From Salinibacterium sp. M195 (GTDB lineage Bacteria > Actinomycetota > Actinomycetes > Actinomycetales > Microbacteriaceae): a stretch of DNA of 64,000 bases. The position numbers and the translations under genes were made by a program. Below the pieces are notes generated by a model that saw only the letters and a program-made list of their open reading frames with translations, did not search any database and was not told the origin of the DNA. Numbering within the stretch: position 1 is the first letter of the stretch; the number at the start of each line of letters is the position of its first letter. Where the stretch lies: positions 2,790,001-2,854,000 of the forward strand of contig NZ_CP040814.1 of assembly GCF_019443965.1 (NCBI RefSeq), given 5' to 3'. Shown here one piece after another: positions 35,539 through 44,200 of the stretch.

Positions 35539-36030
35539 ATGCCCCAACGCGACGAAGTCGACCGAATTGTCGAGGCGTGGTCGCGCGAGCGCCCCGATCT
35601 CGACTTTGCGCCGTTGCACGTTCTAAGCCGGGTTGGCCGTTTGGCTAAACATTTGGAGCGCGCCCGCCGGTCTGCCTTCGCGGTTGCAGATGTCGAACCG
35701 TGGGAGTTCGATGTGCTTTCGGCCCTCCGCAAGGCGGGGGCTCCGTACCAGCTGAGCCCCACCGCGCTTGTGCAGCAGACGATGGTGTCGAGTGGCACGA
35801 TGACAAACCGCATCGACCGTATGGTTGTTCGTGGCCTCGTCGAGCGCCGCACTGACCCCAATGATGGTCGCGGTGTGATTGTGCTGATGACGGCGACCGG
35901 TCGTGAGCGCGTGGACGAAGCGATCACTTCTCTTGTGCATGATGAAACGGCGCTGCTTTCGCGAATGTCTGCCCTAGAACAAGAACGATTGAGCAGTTTG
36001 CTCAGAAAGTTGAGCCTCGACGGTGAATAG
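35539..36030 (+). CDS. MarR family transcriptional regulator
   Basis: A 163-residue winged-helix regulator. It shows the MarR core: helix VEPWEFDVLSALRKAG, recognition helix SSGTMTNRIDRMVVRGLVERR and the wing DPNDGRGVIVLMT. The helical dimerisation ends flank it. It overlaps the following exporter gene by eight bases, so it probably senses a compound that the exporter or a related activity handles. Both starts and family are clear; ligand unknown. Confidence 0.9.
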   Translation: MPQRDEVDRIVEAWSRERPDLDFAPLHVLSRVGRLAKHLERARRSAFAVADVEPWEFDVLSALRKAGAPYQLSPTALVQQTMVSSGTMTNRIDRMVVRGLVERRTDPNDGRGVIVLMTATGRERVDEAITSLVHDETALLSRMSALEQERLSSLLRKLSLDGE

Positions 36031-37108
36031 CCCCCAAGAGCAGACCACCTTCCGCCGCATTTCTCCTGGACTCGGTCTCGCACTTGGTGCTTTTGCTCTT
36101 GCTCTGCTGATCAGTTTTCTGGTGCCAGCACTACCGACGCTGACCGTGTGTGTCGTGCTGGGCATCCTGTTTAGTGCGTTGCCGTGGCGCCATGCTGTGC
36201 GCGCGGAGATAAAGCCTGGCCTCACAATTGCGGCCCGTCGCCTGCTTCGCATCGGTGTGGTGCTGTTGGGGTTCAAGCTGAGTCTGGTGAGCATTGCCGA
36301 GCTCGGGTGGTTGGTGCTCGGCATGATTGTGCTGATCGTCGTGATCACGTTCTTCTTCACGTGGGGTTTGGGACGGATGCTGCGCCTTCCCGGTCAGCAG
36401 CCTTTGATGATTGCGGCCGGATTCTCGATCTGTGGCGCCTCCGCTGTTGGTGCAATGGCAGGGATGACTCGCGCCAAAGAATCTGACACGGCTACTCCGG
36501 TAGCTCTTGTCACTCTGTGCGGAACCCTCGCCATTGCCCTGCTGCCGGCGCTTCGTCCGCTGATCGGGCTCGATACGGCCGAGTTCGGGATGTGGGTGGG
36601 TGCGAGCGTTCACGATGTCGGCCAGGTCGTCGCGACGGCTCAAATCGCTGGCGCAACTGCCCTCGCTGTTGCTGTTGTTGTGAAGCTCACCCGCGTCGCG
36701 ATGCTTGCCCCGATGGTTGCGCTTGCCGGTGTTGTTGTGGCTCGAAGCGACCGCAAGGCTGCGGCCGCCGCCGATGCCGACGGCGCGCGGGATGCAGACT
36801 CTGTCGATCTGAAACCTGCGAAGCGACCCGCGATCCTTCCTCTCTTCGTCGTCGGCTTTCTCGCTGCCGTACTGGTGCGCACCTTTGTGCCGGTATCAGA
36901 TGGTTTTCTTGAGGTCGCGTCTTACGGCCAGGAACTCATGCTCGGCATGGCCCTCTTCGGACTCGGCGCCGCGATCAGTATCGGCAACCTCATCCGCACC
37001 GGCGGTCGTTCACTTCTCGTCGCACTGATCTCGTGGGCGTTCATCGCGCTCATCTCCCTCGGCGCTGTTGAGATCGCTCGTGCCGCTGGAGTCGCCGCTC
37101 TCGGCTAG
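36023..37108 (+). CDS. YeiH/UPF0324 family putative sulfate (anion) exporter
   Basis: A 361-residue membrane protein of the YeiH (UPF0324) family with about ten helices. Typical segments are LLRIGVVLLGFKLSL, AAGFSICGASAVGAMAG and WVGASVHDVGQVVATA. A hydrophilic loop of about 25 residues (SDRKAAAAADADGARDAD) splits the two halves. The start is GTG at 36023, inside the MarR gene, so the two are translationally coupled. Family members are called putative sulfate exporters; the transported substrate is not proven here. Confidence 0.87.
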   Translation: MNSPQEQTTFRRISPGLGLALGAFALALLISFLVPALPTLTVCVVLGILFSALPWRHAVRAEIKPGLTIAARRLLRIGVVLLGFKLSLVSIAELGWLVLGMIVLIVVITFFFTWGLGRMLRLPGQQPLMIAAGFSICGASAVGAMAGMTRAKESDTATPVALVTLCGTLAIALLPALRPLIGLDTAEFGMWVGASVHDVGQVVATAQIAGATALAVAVVVKLTRVAMLAPMVALAGVVVARSDRKAAAAADADGARDADSVDLKPAKRPAILPLFVVGFLAAVLVRTFVPVSDGFLEVASYGQELMLGMALFGLGAAISIGNLIRTGGRSLLVALISWAFIALISLGAVEIARAAGVAALG

Positions 37109-37136
37109 CTCTACCTCCGTGCACGCGAAACGGCCC

Positions 37137-37191
37137 GCCACCCGCAAAGTGCGAGCAACGGGCCGTGAGCGATGCCTGTGCATTGCCGTTC
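37137..37191. terminator. Hairpin region between convergent YeiH and DoxX genes
   Basis: ACGGCCCG and CGGGCCGT are perfectly complementary 8-bp arms around about 21 bases. They lie between the stops of the convergent exporter and DoxX genes and could serve both directions. No U-tract is seen, and exact boundaries are approximate. Confidence 0.5.
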
Positions 37192-37196
37192 GCGCG

Positions 37197-37700
37197 CTAG
37201 AGCCAGCGCCGAACGGGAGGTGCGAACCACCGAGATTCGCGCTTCTTGCGCAGCACGAGCTTCTCCATGATGGTGGTGACAGAAATCCGTGACGCGCTGA
37301 CCACGAACACTGCCGTGACTACCGACAGTGCGAGCATGATCGGGTATTCCTGAATGAGCTGGTCGGCGAGCCAATAGGTCAGAAGCGTGAACGCACTCAT
37401 GAGAGCTGCTGGCAAGGTCAGTACGCCCAAGATAAGGGCAATACCGAGACCGACCTCAAGAGCGGGGATGGCCCAGCCGAAGAAGCCAGGGGCTCCCCCG
37501 AGGAACGTGGTGGTGAATGCCTCGAAGAAGTCGGGCACGCGATTGTTGGAGACGGTGCTGTCGACCACGAGTCCAATGTCAGCCCCACCGAATCCTGCTT
37601 TCAGCTTGAATAAGCCTTCGTTAAGCCACAGGATGCCGAGGCCCACCCTCGCCGCTCCCGTGATGACGGAAGCGACGAGGGAAAGCGCACGGTTCATCAT
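37197..37700 (-). CDS. DoxX family membrane protein
   Basis: A 167-residue protein with four membrane helices of the DoxX type (RVGLGILWLNEGLFKLKAGF at the start, then PALEVGLGIALILGVLTLPAALMSAFTLL). A basic C-terminal tail follows. ATG at 37700 overlaps the stop of the DM13 lipoprotein gene (ATGA), so the two are translationally coupled. DoxX proteins take part in membrane redox or thiol-stress complexes in mycobacteria; the role here is inference. Confidence 0.85.
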   Translation of the reverse strand: MMNRALSLVASVITGAARVGLGILWLNEGLFKLKAGFGGADIGLVVDSTVSNNRVPDFFEAFTTTFLGGAPGFFGWAIPALEVGLGIALILGVLTLPAALMSAFTLLTYWLADQLIQEYPIMLALSVVTAVFVVSASRISVTTIMEKLVLRKKRESRWFAPPVRRWL

Positions 37701-38140
37701 GAGAGGAGTGCGGACCCGAAGATTGCCTTGACCTTGTCGCAGTAGATGACGATGGTGTCGTAACCCGAAACATCCATGGCGTCGAAGGTAAAGGTCTGGC
37801 TCGCTTCATCGAAGACAACCGAGTCGATCAGCATGCCTGCTGCGACGGCATCCTCGTCGTTACCGTTGGTGAGGTACACGTGCAGGTCGGGGCCCTCGTC
37901 GGAGGAGTAACCCGACAGAACGATCTCGGAGTCACTGACGGTGACCGTTCCCGCGACGGACTTGTCGCCAGCACCCTCGAAGGTGCCAGTGCGGGTTACT
38001 TCTTCAGTCTGCGACTGCGACTGCGAAGCCTCGGGAGCTGCGGGCTCGCTGCTGCTGGTGTCAGTTGCTGCACCGCTGCAGGCGCTGAGCATGAGTGAGA
38101 GGGCGAGGATTGCTGCGCCGGTGATTGCTGTTTTTCTCAT
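37697..38140 (-). CDS. DM13-domain lipoprotein
   Basis: A 147-residue exported lipoprotein. The signal sequence ends in the lipobox LMLSAC. A Ser/Gln/Glu-rich spacer follows, then a DM13 domain (GTFEGAGDKSVAGTVTVSD, LSGYSSDEGPDLHVYLTNG, and VIYCDKVKAIFGSALL at the end). The ATG at 38140 is chosen because it opens MRKTAITG and a normal signal peptide; an in-frame upstream extension is not signal-like. DM13 domains are thought to bind a cofactor in electron transfer, via a conserved cysteine (here IYCDKV). Coupled to DoxX and divergent from a two-component system, which may regulate both. Confidence 0.85.
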   Translation of the reverse strand: MRKTAITGAAILALSLMLSACSGAATDTSSSEPAAPEASQSQSQTEEVTRTGTFEGAGDKSVAGTVTVSDSEIVLSGYSSDEGPDLHVYLTNGNDEDAVAAGMLIDSVVFDEASQTFTFDAMDVSGYDTIVIYCDKVKAIFGSALLS

Positions 38141-38301
38141 GAGGGAGTTCCTAAATTCGGTGTTGTGTGGAGGAAGTCGGCGGGCGTAACACTCGCTGAC
38201 GGATACGAACGTAAGCCGCGGCATCCACACAATTGGAGGATGTTTCAAGAGCGTAAGAATTGAAACCGGTTGCGGCGGCGATGCCGATCTAGGCTGGGGT
38301 C

Positions 38302-39000
38302 ATGGAGAACAAGCCGAACGTGACCATCGTGGAAGACGATGCAACCGTGCTCTCGGTGGTTTCCGAATTTTTACGCGGTCGAGGATATTCCGTTACCGGC
38401 ATTAGCGATGGCATCCAGGCGCGCGACGCCCTGCGCGGCCCCCTGCCCGACGTGCTCATTCTTGATCGGATGCTGCCCGGCGTCGGCGGTGACGAACTCT
38501 GCCGTCAGGCGCGTGCGGCATCCCCGCAACTGCCGATCATCATGTTGACCGCTCTGGATGCCGTGGAAGAACGCATCGATGGTCTCGAACACGGTGCCGA
38601 TGACTACATCGCTAAACCGTTCTCACTTCGCGAACTTCAACTGCGTATCGACGCGATGGTACGCCGCAGCCGCAGCTCGCACGTCACCTCTGAGATGTTT
38701 ACTCTTGGCCAGTTTCGGGTTGACCCGGCGCACCGCAAGATTTTGCTCGACGGCAAAGAGATGACGCTCACCACTCGCGAATACGAGTTGTTTCTGTTTC
38801 TGCTGCAGAATCCGGATCGGGTACTCAGCCGCGACGACATCCTGCGTGAAGTGTGGGGCTGGAGCTTTGGCGAAGCCTCCACCGTCACCGTGCACGTGCG
38901 CCGTCTGCGCGAAAAGATTGAACCCGAACCCCGCTACCCGCGCTATCTGCTCACCGAGTGGGGCCAGGGGTACCGCTTCACTGTGAAGGATGCCGCATGA
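38302..39000 (+). CDS. OmpR-family response regulator
   Basis: A 232-residue response regulator. The receiver domain has the acidic pair EDD at 11-13, the phosphoacceptor Asp55 (ILDRMLPG), and the lysine in IAKPFS. The C-terminal winged helix ends with the typical segment STVTVHVRRLREKIEPEP and GYRF. It overlaps the kinase gene by ATGA, so both proteins are made together. The divergent DM13-DoxX pair is a possible target. Confidence 0.94.
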   Translation: MENKPNVTIVEDDATVLSVVSEFLRGRGYSVTGISDGIQARDALRGPLPDVLILDRMLPGVGGDELCRQARAASPQLPIIMLTALDAVEERIDGLEHGADDYIAKPFSLRELQLRIDAMVRRSRSSHVTSEMFTLGQFRVDPAHRKILLDGKEMTLTTREYELFLFLLQNPDRVLSRDDILREVWGWSFGEASTVTVHVRRLREKIEPEPRYPRYLLTEWGQGYRFTVKDAA

Positions 39001-40139
39001 TTCTCAGCTTCAGCGAATGGCTGCTTATTCTCGCTACCGCTGGCGCGTGCACTGCCGCCGTCATGCTCGTCGCAATGCTCGTGTTGCGCCTCACTCGACG
39101 CCGAACGATCGCATTCCAATTCACCATCGTGGTGATCGCGGCAGTACTTTCGATCGCTCTTTCCACGGTCGTCATCACAGCCCAAATGCACTTCACCAGC
39201 CACGACCTACAGATCGTTCTTGGCGTCGTCGGTGTCTCGGCGCTCATGAGTCTCGGTGCTGCCCTCGTGAGCGGGCGGGCCGTTCGGCGTGCATTCTCTG
39301 CACTGCGCGAATCTGTGGCACGAGTGGGCGCTGGCGATGTGGTCGCGGCCGATTCTGGAACGTGGAAAGAAGTTGCGGAAGTCTCGGTGCAACTATCGGA
39401 TGCTTCCGAACGCCTTGCTGCCGCCCGCGACGAGATTGCGCGCCTCGATGCCTCACGTCGCCAGTTCTTCGCCTGGATCTCGCACGACCTTCGCACTCCC
39501 CTGACCGGCATCAGCGCCCTCGCTGAAGCCCTCGACGCTGGCGCTGTTGATGATCCGAGCGACTACCTGCGCCAAATTCGTGCCCAGGTCATCACCATGA
39601 ACCGACTCGTGGATGACCTCTTCGAACTCTCGCTCATCCAGAGCGGAACCCTCAAGCTTCGGCCGGAGAACATCGAGCTTCTCGATATTGTGTCGGATGC
39701 CGTCTCTGATGTGAGCCAGCTTGCGACCGCCCGTGGCATCCGCATTGTTCACGCTGGCGTCGAGGGTCGGATGCTGTGGGCCGACCCCCACGAACTCACT
39801 CGCGTGGTCGTGAACCTGCTCACCAACAGCATCCGGTACGCGCCAGCGGACTCGCAGATTCTCATCAGCGCTGACCAGCGCGACGACCTCAGCCTCGTAC
39901 TCTCGGTGCTCGATCAGGGCAGCGGCGTGGCTAGCGAAGATCTCAGCCACATGTTCGAAATCGGATGGCGAGCTACCGAAGCTCGCACTCCCGAGCAGGA
40001 GTCGAGCGGTTCGGCTGGAGCAGGCCTCGGCCTCGCCATTGTGCGCGGCATCGTCGAAGCGCACGGCGGCGGCGTCAACGCCGAGAACGGTCCAGAAGGG
40101 TTCCGCCTCAACGTGGCGCTGCCGACAACGGTGAGCTAA
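38997..40139 (+). CDS. Sensor histidine kinase
   Basis: A 380-residue membrane kinase. Three hydrophobic stretches at about 8-32, 41-64 and 72-95 and almost no extracytoplasmic loop suggest sensing in or near the membrane. A HAMP-like linker at 95-150 precedes the phospho-acceptor His163 in FFAWISHDLRTPLTG. The ATPase domain has the N box NLLTNSIRYAP and a G box in SAGAGLGLAIVRGI. The ATG at 38997 overlaps the regulator stop (ATGA). Signal unknown. Confidence 0.92.
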   Translation: MILSFSEWLLILATAGACTAAVMLVAMLVLRLTRRRTIAFQFTIVVIAAVLSIALSTVVITAQMHFTSHDLQIVLGVVGVSALMSLGAALVSGRAVRRAFSALRESVARVGAGDVVAADSGTWKEVAEVSVQLSDASERLAAARDEIARLDASRRQFFAWISHDLRTPLTGISALAEALDAGAVDDPSDYLRQIRAQVITMNRLVDDLFELSLIQSGTLKLRPENIELLDIVSDAVSDVSQLATARGIRIVHAGVEGRMLWADPHELTRVVVNLLTNSIRYAPADSQILISADQRDDLSLVLSVLDQGSGVASEDLSHMFEIGWRATEARTPEQESSGSAGAGLGLAIVRGIVEAHGGGVNAENGPEGFRLNVALPTTVS

Positions 40140-40174
40140 CGCCCCTGCTCGGTTTGATGCCGTCGTTGTGCCGA

Positions 40175-42010
40175 CTAGGCGAGTAGTTCTTCGAGCTCCA
40201 ACCAGCGCATCTCGACAGTGTCGAGAGCCTCTTGAAGGGCCTGCTGTTCGCCAACGAGAGCGCCAAGACCAGCAAAATCGGACTGGTCGTGGGTGGCCAT
40301 CCGCTGATGAAGTTCAGTGATCTGACCCTGCAGCTTCGTGATCTTGCGGCTGGCAGCAGCGTGCTCTTTTTGAGAGGTGCGCAATTCGGCACCGCCCAGT
40401 TTCGGCTTTGATTTCGCGGCCGTGGCATCCGGAGCGCCCGCTGCAGCACCTTCAGTATTTATTGAAGCACCCTTGAGCTGCTTCGTGCGCAATTCGAGGT
40501 ACTCGTCAACACCACGGGGCAGATGGCGGAAGCCGCCCTCCATGACCGCGTACTGCTGATCGGTGACACGCTCAAGCAAGTACCGGTCGTGACTCACGAC
40601 GAGCAGAGTGCCGGGGTAGGTGTCGAGAAGATCCTCAATCGCAGCAAGCATGTCGGTGTCGAGGTCGTTAGTGGGCTCATCCAGAATCAGAACGTTCGGC
40701 TCCGAGAGCAAAATGAGAAGCAACTGGAGGCGACGCTTCTGGCCACCCGACAAATCTTTCACCGGGGTGGAGAGCTGGGTGCTTGTAAAGCCAACCCGCT
40801 CCAACATTTGGGTGGGCGTCATCTCTTTGCCGCCGGTGACATAGGTGCTCTTGTGGCGACCGATGACCGTGCTGACGCGCTCGTTCCAAATGTCTTCGAG
40901 CTCGGCAAGCTGCTGCGTGAGAGTCGCGACCTTGATGGTTTTTCCGCGCTTCACTCGACCGCTGGTGGGCAGGAGCGAGCCAGAGACGAGCGAGAGCAGC
41001 GTGGACTTTCCGGCACCGTTCACGCCCAAGATTCCGGTGCGCTCACCGGGGGCGATGCGCCACGTGACGTCGTTGAGAACCGTCTTCTCGCCGGCGGCAC
41101 CGGATGCTGGATCAGTAACTTGGTAGGTGACGGTGACGCCTTCGAGGTCGACAACATCTTTACCGAGCCGCTGCATCGCCATCGACGACAGCGAAACGCT
41201 GTCGCGAGCTGGCGGCTCATTCTCGATCAAATCGTTTGCCGCATCGATGCGGAACTTCGGCTTCGTCGTGCGCGCGGGAGCACCGCGACGCAACCAAGCC
41301 AACTCCTTGCGCATGAGGTTCTGGCGCTTCGACTCCGAAGCAGCCGCCATGCGGTCGCGCTCAACTCGCTGCAGAATGTAGGCAGCGTAACCACCCTCGA
41401 AAGGCTCGATCAGGCGATCGTGCACCTCCCAGGTGGCAGTACAAATCTCATCAAGGAACCACCGGTCGTGAGTGACAACCAGCAATCCACCGGCGTTGGT
41501 TCCCCAGCGACGCTTGAGGTGGCTCGCAAGCCACGAAATACCTTCGACATCGAGGTGGTTAGTGGGCTCATCCAAGAAGATGACATCCCAGTCACCAATC
41601 AGCAGAGCGGCAAGAGCAACCCGACGACGCTGGCCACCAGAGAGATCGCCAACCTTGGCCTCCCACGGGATGTCAGCAGCAAGACCCGCAATAACGTCGC
41701 GAACCTTCGGGTCGCCCGCCCACACGTGCTCATCAATATCGCCAATGACGGTCTCGTGCACCGTCTTGGTGCCATCGAGCTCATCGGCCTGATCGAGCAT
41801 GCCGAGGGTGACGCCATTGCGCCTGGTTACTCGCCCCTCATCGGGGTCGAGTCGGCCCGAAAGCATCCGCATGAGGGTAGTTTTGCCGTCACCGTTGCGA
41901 CCGACGATGCCGATACGGTCGCCCTCGTCGAGGCCGATGGTGACATTATCGAAGATTACGCGAGTCGGAAATTCAAGATGAAGGGACTCAGCGCCTAGAA
42001 GGTGTGCCAT
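40175..42010 (-). CDS. ABC-F family ATPase (Uup-like)
   Basis: A 611-residue soluble protein with two ABC ATPase domains in tandem and no membrane segment. Domain 1 has Walker A GRNGDGKTTL, signature LSGGQRRRVAL and Walker B FLDEPTNHLD. Domain 2 has GVNGAGKSTLL, LSGGQKRRLQLL and LILDEPTNDLD. A coiled-coil C-terminal domain (about 540-611), after a low-complexity linker, resembles Uup. ABC-F proteins act on the ribosome or on DNA-linked processes; no drug-resistance role is implied by the sequence. ATG at 42010 begins MAHLLGAESLHLEF. It follows ispE by 19 bases. Confidence 0.93.
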   Translation of the reverse strand: MAHLLGAESLHLEFPTRVIFDNVTIGLDEGDRIGIVGRNGDGKTTLMRMLSGRLDPDEGRVTRRNGVTLGMLDQADELDGTKTVHETVIGDIDEHVWAGDPKVRDVIAGLAADIPWEAKVGDLSGGQRRRVALAALLIGDWDVIFLDEPTNHLDVEGISWLASHLKRRWGTNAGGLLVVTHDRWFLDEICTATWEVHDRLIEPFEGGYAAYILQRVERDRMAAASESKRQNLMRKELAWLRRGAPARTTKPKFRIDAANDLIENEPPARDSVSLSSMAMQRLGKDVVDLEGVTVTYQVTDPASGAAGEKTVLNDVTWRIAPGERTGILGVNGAGKSTLLSLVSGSLLPTSGRVKRGKTIKVATLTQQLAELEDIWNERVSTVIGRHKSTYVTGGKEMTPTQMLERVGFTSTQLSTPVKDLSGGQKRRLQLLLILLSEPNVLILDEPTNDLDTDMLAAIEDLLDTYPGTLLVVSHDRYLLERVTDQQYAVMEGGFRHLPRGVDEYLELRTKQLKGASINTEGAAAGAPDATAAKSKPKLGGAELRTSQKEHAAASRKITKLQGQITELHQRMATHDQSDFAGLGALVGEQQALQEALDTVEMRWLELEELLA

Positions 42011-42029
42011 TCGGGCAAGCCTAGCCGGG

Positions 42030-42968
42030 TTAGTCGTTGATGATTCGCGCCCCGTGCACCGGACCCGTGGCTCGCACCACATTCATCTGCGCCGCACTCA
42101 GCGCAATTTGCAGTTCAAGAGCCGAATCGAGGTCGGCAGTCAAGAACGCAACGGTCGGCCCCGAACCCGAAACTATCCCCGCAAGGGCGCCATTTTTCTC
42201 GCCAAGCTCAATGACCGCAGCCAATGAAGGCTCCATATGAAGGGCCGGTGCCTGAAGGTCATTGTGGAGACTTTCGGCAAGCATGTGGGGATCACCCGCG
42301 CGCAAGGCCTGAAGAACATCCGTCTCGACACTGGGCGCGACTTCGGCCGGAAATATGTCTTGTGCATGGCGTTCGCGATGAAGGTCGAGCTCGTTGTACA
42401 CCTCCGGAGTGGAGAGCCCGGAGTCGGAGAGTGCCAACACCCACTGAAACTGCCCTTTGGCCAGAGCGGGGCTGAGCTGGTCGCCACGACCTGTACCTAT
42501 TGCTGTTCCGCCAGTAAGCGCAAACGGCACGTCAGCGCCAAGTTCCGCCGCCATGCCGAGCATCTGCTCGCGAGAGACACCGGTGCCCCATAAAGCGTCA
42601 CAGGCAAGAAGTGTTGCCGCGGCATCCGCAGATCCACCACCCATGCCACCGGTAACGGGCACGTGCTTCTCGATCTCGAGACGAACCCCGCCGCGATAGC
42701 CAGTGCGCCGCGCAAGAAGTCGAGCGGCCTTGATCGCAATGTTCGAGCCATCAGTGGGAACTCGCGACAAATTGACGGTTCCTGAGATCGACACAGAGAA
42801 ATCGTCGGCATGAAATGCGCGTACGTCTTCGTGAAGCGAGACTGCCTGATAGGCGATTGCCACATCGTGGTAGCCGTCGTCGAGCAGCGAGCCCACCTTG
42901 AGGAAGACATTGATCTTGCCAGGGGCTCGTGCATGAACCATTGTGGAGGCTGCCGGCACGGAAGTCAT
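42030..42968 (-). CDS. ispE: 4-diphosphocytidyl-2-C-methyl-D-erythritol kinase
   Basis: A 312-residue GHMP kinase of the MEP isoprenoid pathway. The N-terminal [14 protein letters not shown] and the ATP-binding [11 protein letters not shown] at 107-117 are typical, as is the C-terminal [11 protein letters not shown] motif. It lies in the conserved rsmA-ispE-ABC-F neighbourhood, with a small DUF4287-like gene placed between rsmA and ispE. Confidence 0.96.
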   Translation of the reverse strand: MTSVPAASTMVHARAPGKINVFLKVGSLLDDGYHDVAIAYQAVSLHEDVRAFHADDFSVSISGTVNLSRVPTDGSNIAIKAARLLARRTGYRGGVRLEIEKHVPVTGGMGGGSADAAATLLACDALWGTGVSREQMLGMAAELGADVPFALTGGTAIGTGRGDQLSPALAKGQFQWVLALSDSGLSTPEVYNELDLHRERHAQDIFPAEVAPSVETDVLQALRAGDPHMLAESLHNDLQAPALHMEPSLAAVIELGEKNGALAGIVSGSGPTVAFLTADLDSALELQIALSAAQMNVVRATGPVHGARIIND

Positions 42969-43066
42969 GAACCAAACTTACCTTGTGCGGTGGACCTGTC
43001 TGTGCGCGGGGGCGTGGATAGCGACTGTCACCGAAAAATTGTGAACGTCTCGTTACCCGCGCGAAT

Positions 43067-43294
43067 TTACTTCGAAATAGTGAGCCCGCGAATCGCGGCA
43101 TATCGAGCCGTGACCGACTCTGCCCACTCGGTGCTCACGTGGCCAGCATTGACCTCAAACCAGCTCAGGAACTCGGCATGCTGCCACTTCGATGCGCCAG
43201 CCATATCGAGAAAGGCGAACCATTCATCTGGATGCCGCCCCGTGCCCTCAAGAACATCGCGATCGCTAGGGGACGTGCTCGGTGCATCAGACAT
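43067..43294 (-). CDS. Small stand-alone DUF4287-like protein
   Basis: A 75-residue protein. The pattern TGRHPDEWFAFLDMAGASK, then HAEFLSWFEVN and VTARYAAIRGL, matches the short helical domain often fused to SRPBCC proteins or found alone in actinobacteria (DUF4287-like, named from memory). It is encoded alone between rsmA and ispE on the same strand, and that place is not part of the usual cluster. No function is known to me. The start is ATG at 43294. Confidence 0.68.
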   Translation of the reverse strand: MSDAPSTSPSDRDVLEGTGRHPDEWFAFLDMAGASKWQHAEFLSWFEVNAGHVSTEWAESVTARYAAIRGLTISK

Positions 43295-43369
43295 GAAGCC
43301 AACCTACCGTCGTTCGGCACCAAACGGAATGGTCAATGTTGGCAGCAGCATCACCCGGGACAAACGTCG

Positions 43370-44200
43370 CTACTCGGCGCGAGCAATTGCAAGGAAATCG
43401 TGCACCGTGAGCTCCTCGCCCCGAGCCGTTGGCGCGACACCCGCCGCAATAAGCCGATCGGAGGCGGCGGTCGAGCTGCCCAACAAACTAGAGAGCGACT
43501 GACGCAACATTTTGCGACGCTGCTGGAAGGCGGCATCCACTAAGGCGAAGGTGGCCTTGCGCTCCTCGATCGTTCCGGGCTGTTCGCGTCGCTCAAAACG
43601 AACGAGCACCGAGTCGACGTTGGGAACGGGCCAGAAGACTTGGCGGCTTACGAGACCGGCGGTGGAGAACTCGCCGTACCAGGCAGCCTTGATGCTCGGC
43701 GAACCATAAACCTTGCTGCCGGGGCCTGCCGCTACACGATTGCCGACCTCGGCCTGCACCATCACGAGCCCGCGATCGAGCGAATCGAAGTGCTCCAAGA
43801 AATGCAGCAACACCGGAACCGACACGTTGTAGGGCAGGTTCGCCACGAAAACACGAGGGTCGTCGGGCAACTCAGTGACGCGCAAGGCGTCATCGGTGAT
43901 AACCGTGAGCTGAGCATCCGGCTGCATCTGACTGACCGTGAGTGGCAACTGGGCGGCAAGACGCTTATCGATTTCGACGGCAACAACGGATGCCCCGGTC
44001 TCGAGCAACCCGAGCGTGAGCGAACCCAGCCCTGGGCCGACCTCGACCACCGTTTCGCCAGAGACAACGTGCGCGGCTTTCACAATGCGGCGCACCGTGT
44101 TGGGATCAATAACAAAGTTTTGGCCCAACTTCTTGGTGGGCTGGATGCCGAGAAGGTCGGCGAGATCGCGGATCTCAGCGGGGCCGAGCAGGGTGCTCAT
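43370..44200 (-). CDS. rsmA: 16S rRNA (adenine(1518)-N(6)/adenine(1519)-N(6))-dimethyltransferase
   Basis: A 276-residue methyltransferase that dimethylates two adenines near the 3' end of 16S rRNA during 30S maturation. It opens with KLGQNFVIDPNTV, the SAM site is EVGPGLGSLT at about 54-62, and the catalytic motif is NLPYN at 120-124. The C-terminal rRNA-binding part is full length. ATG at 44200 overlaps the tatD stop (ATGA). Confidence 0.96.
   Translation of the reverse strand: MSTLLGPAEIRDLADLLGIQPTKKLGQNFVIDPNTVRRIVKAAHVVSGETVVEVGPGLGSLTLGLLETGASVVAVEIDKRLAAQLPLTVSQMQPDAQLTVITDDALRVTELPDDPRVFVANLPYNVSVPVLLHFLEHFDSLDRGLVMVQAEVGNRVAAGPGSKVYGSPSIKAAWYGEFSTAGLVSRQVFWPVPNVDSVLVRFERREQPGTIEERKATFALVDAAFQQRRKMLRQSLSSLLGSSTAASDRLIAAGVAPTARGEELTVHDFLAIARAE

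Noticed and set aside
40523..41998. 491-residue plus-strand open frame opposite the ABC-F gene
   Set aside because: The minus strand encodes a complete ABC-F ATPase with all motifs. The opposite frame has no recognisable domain.
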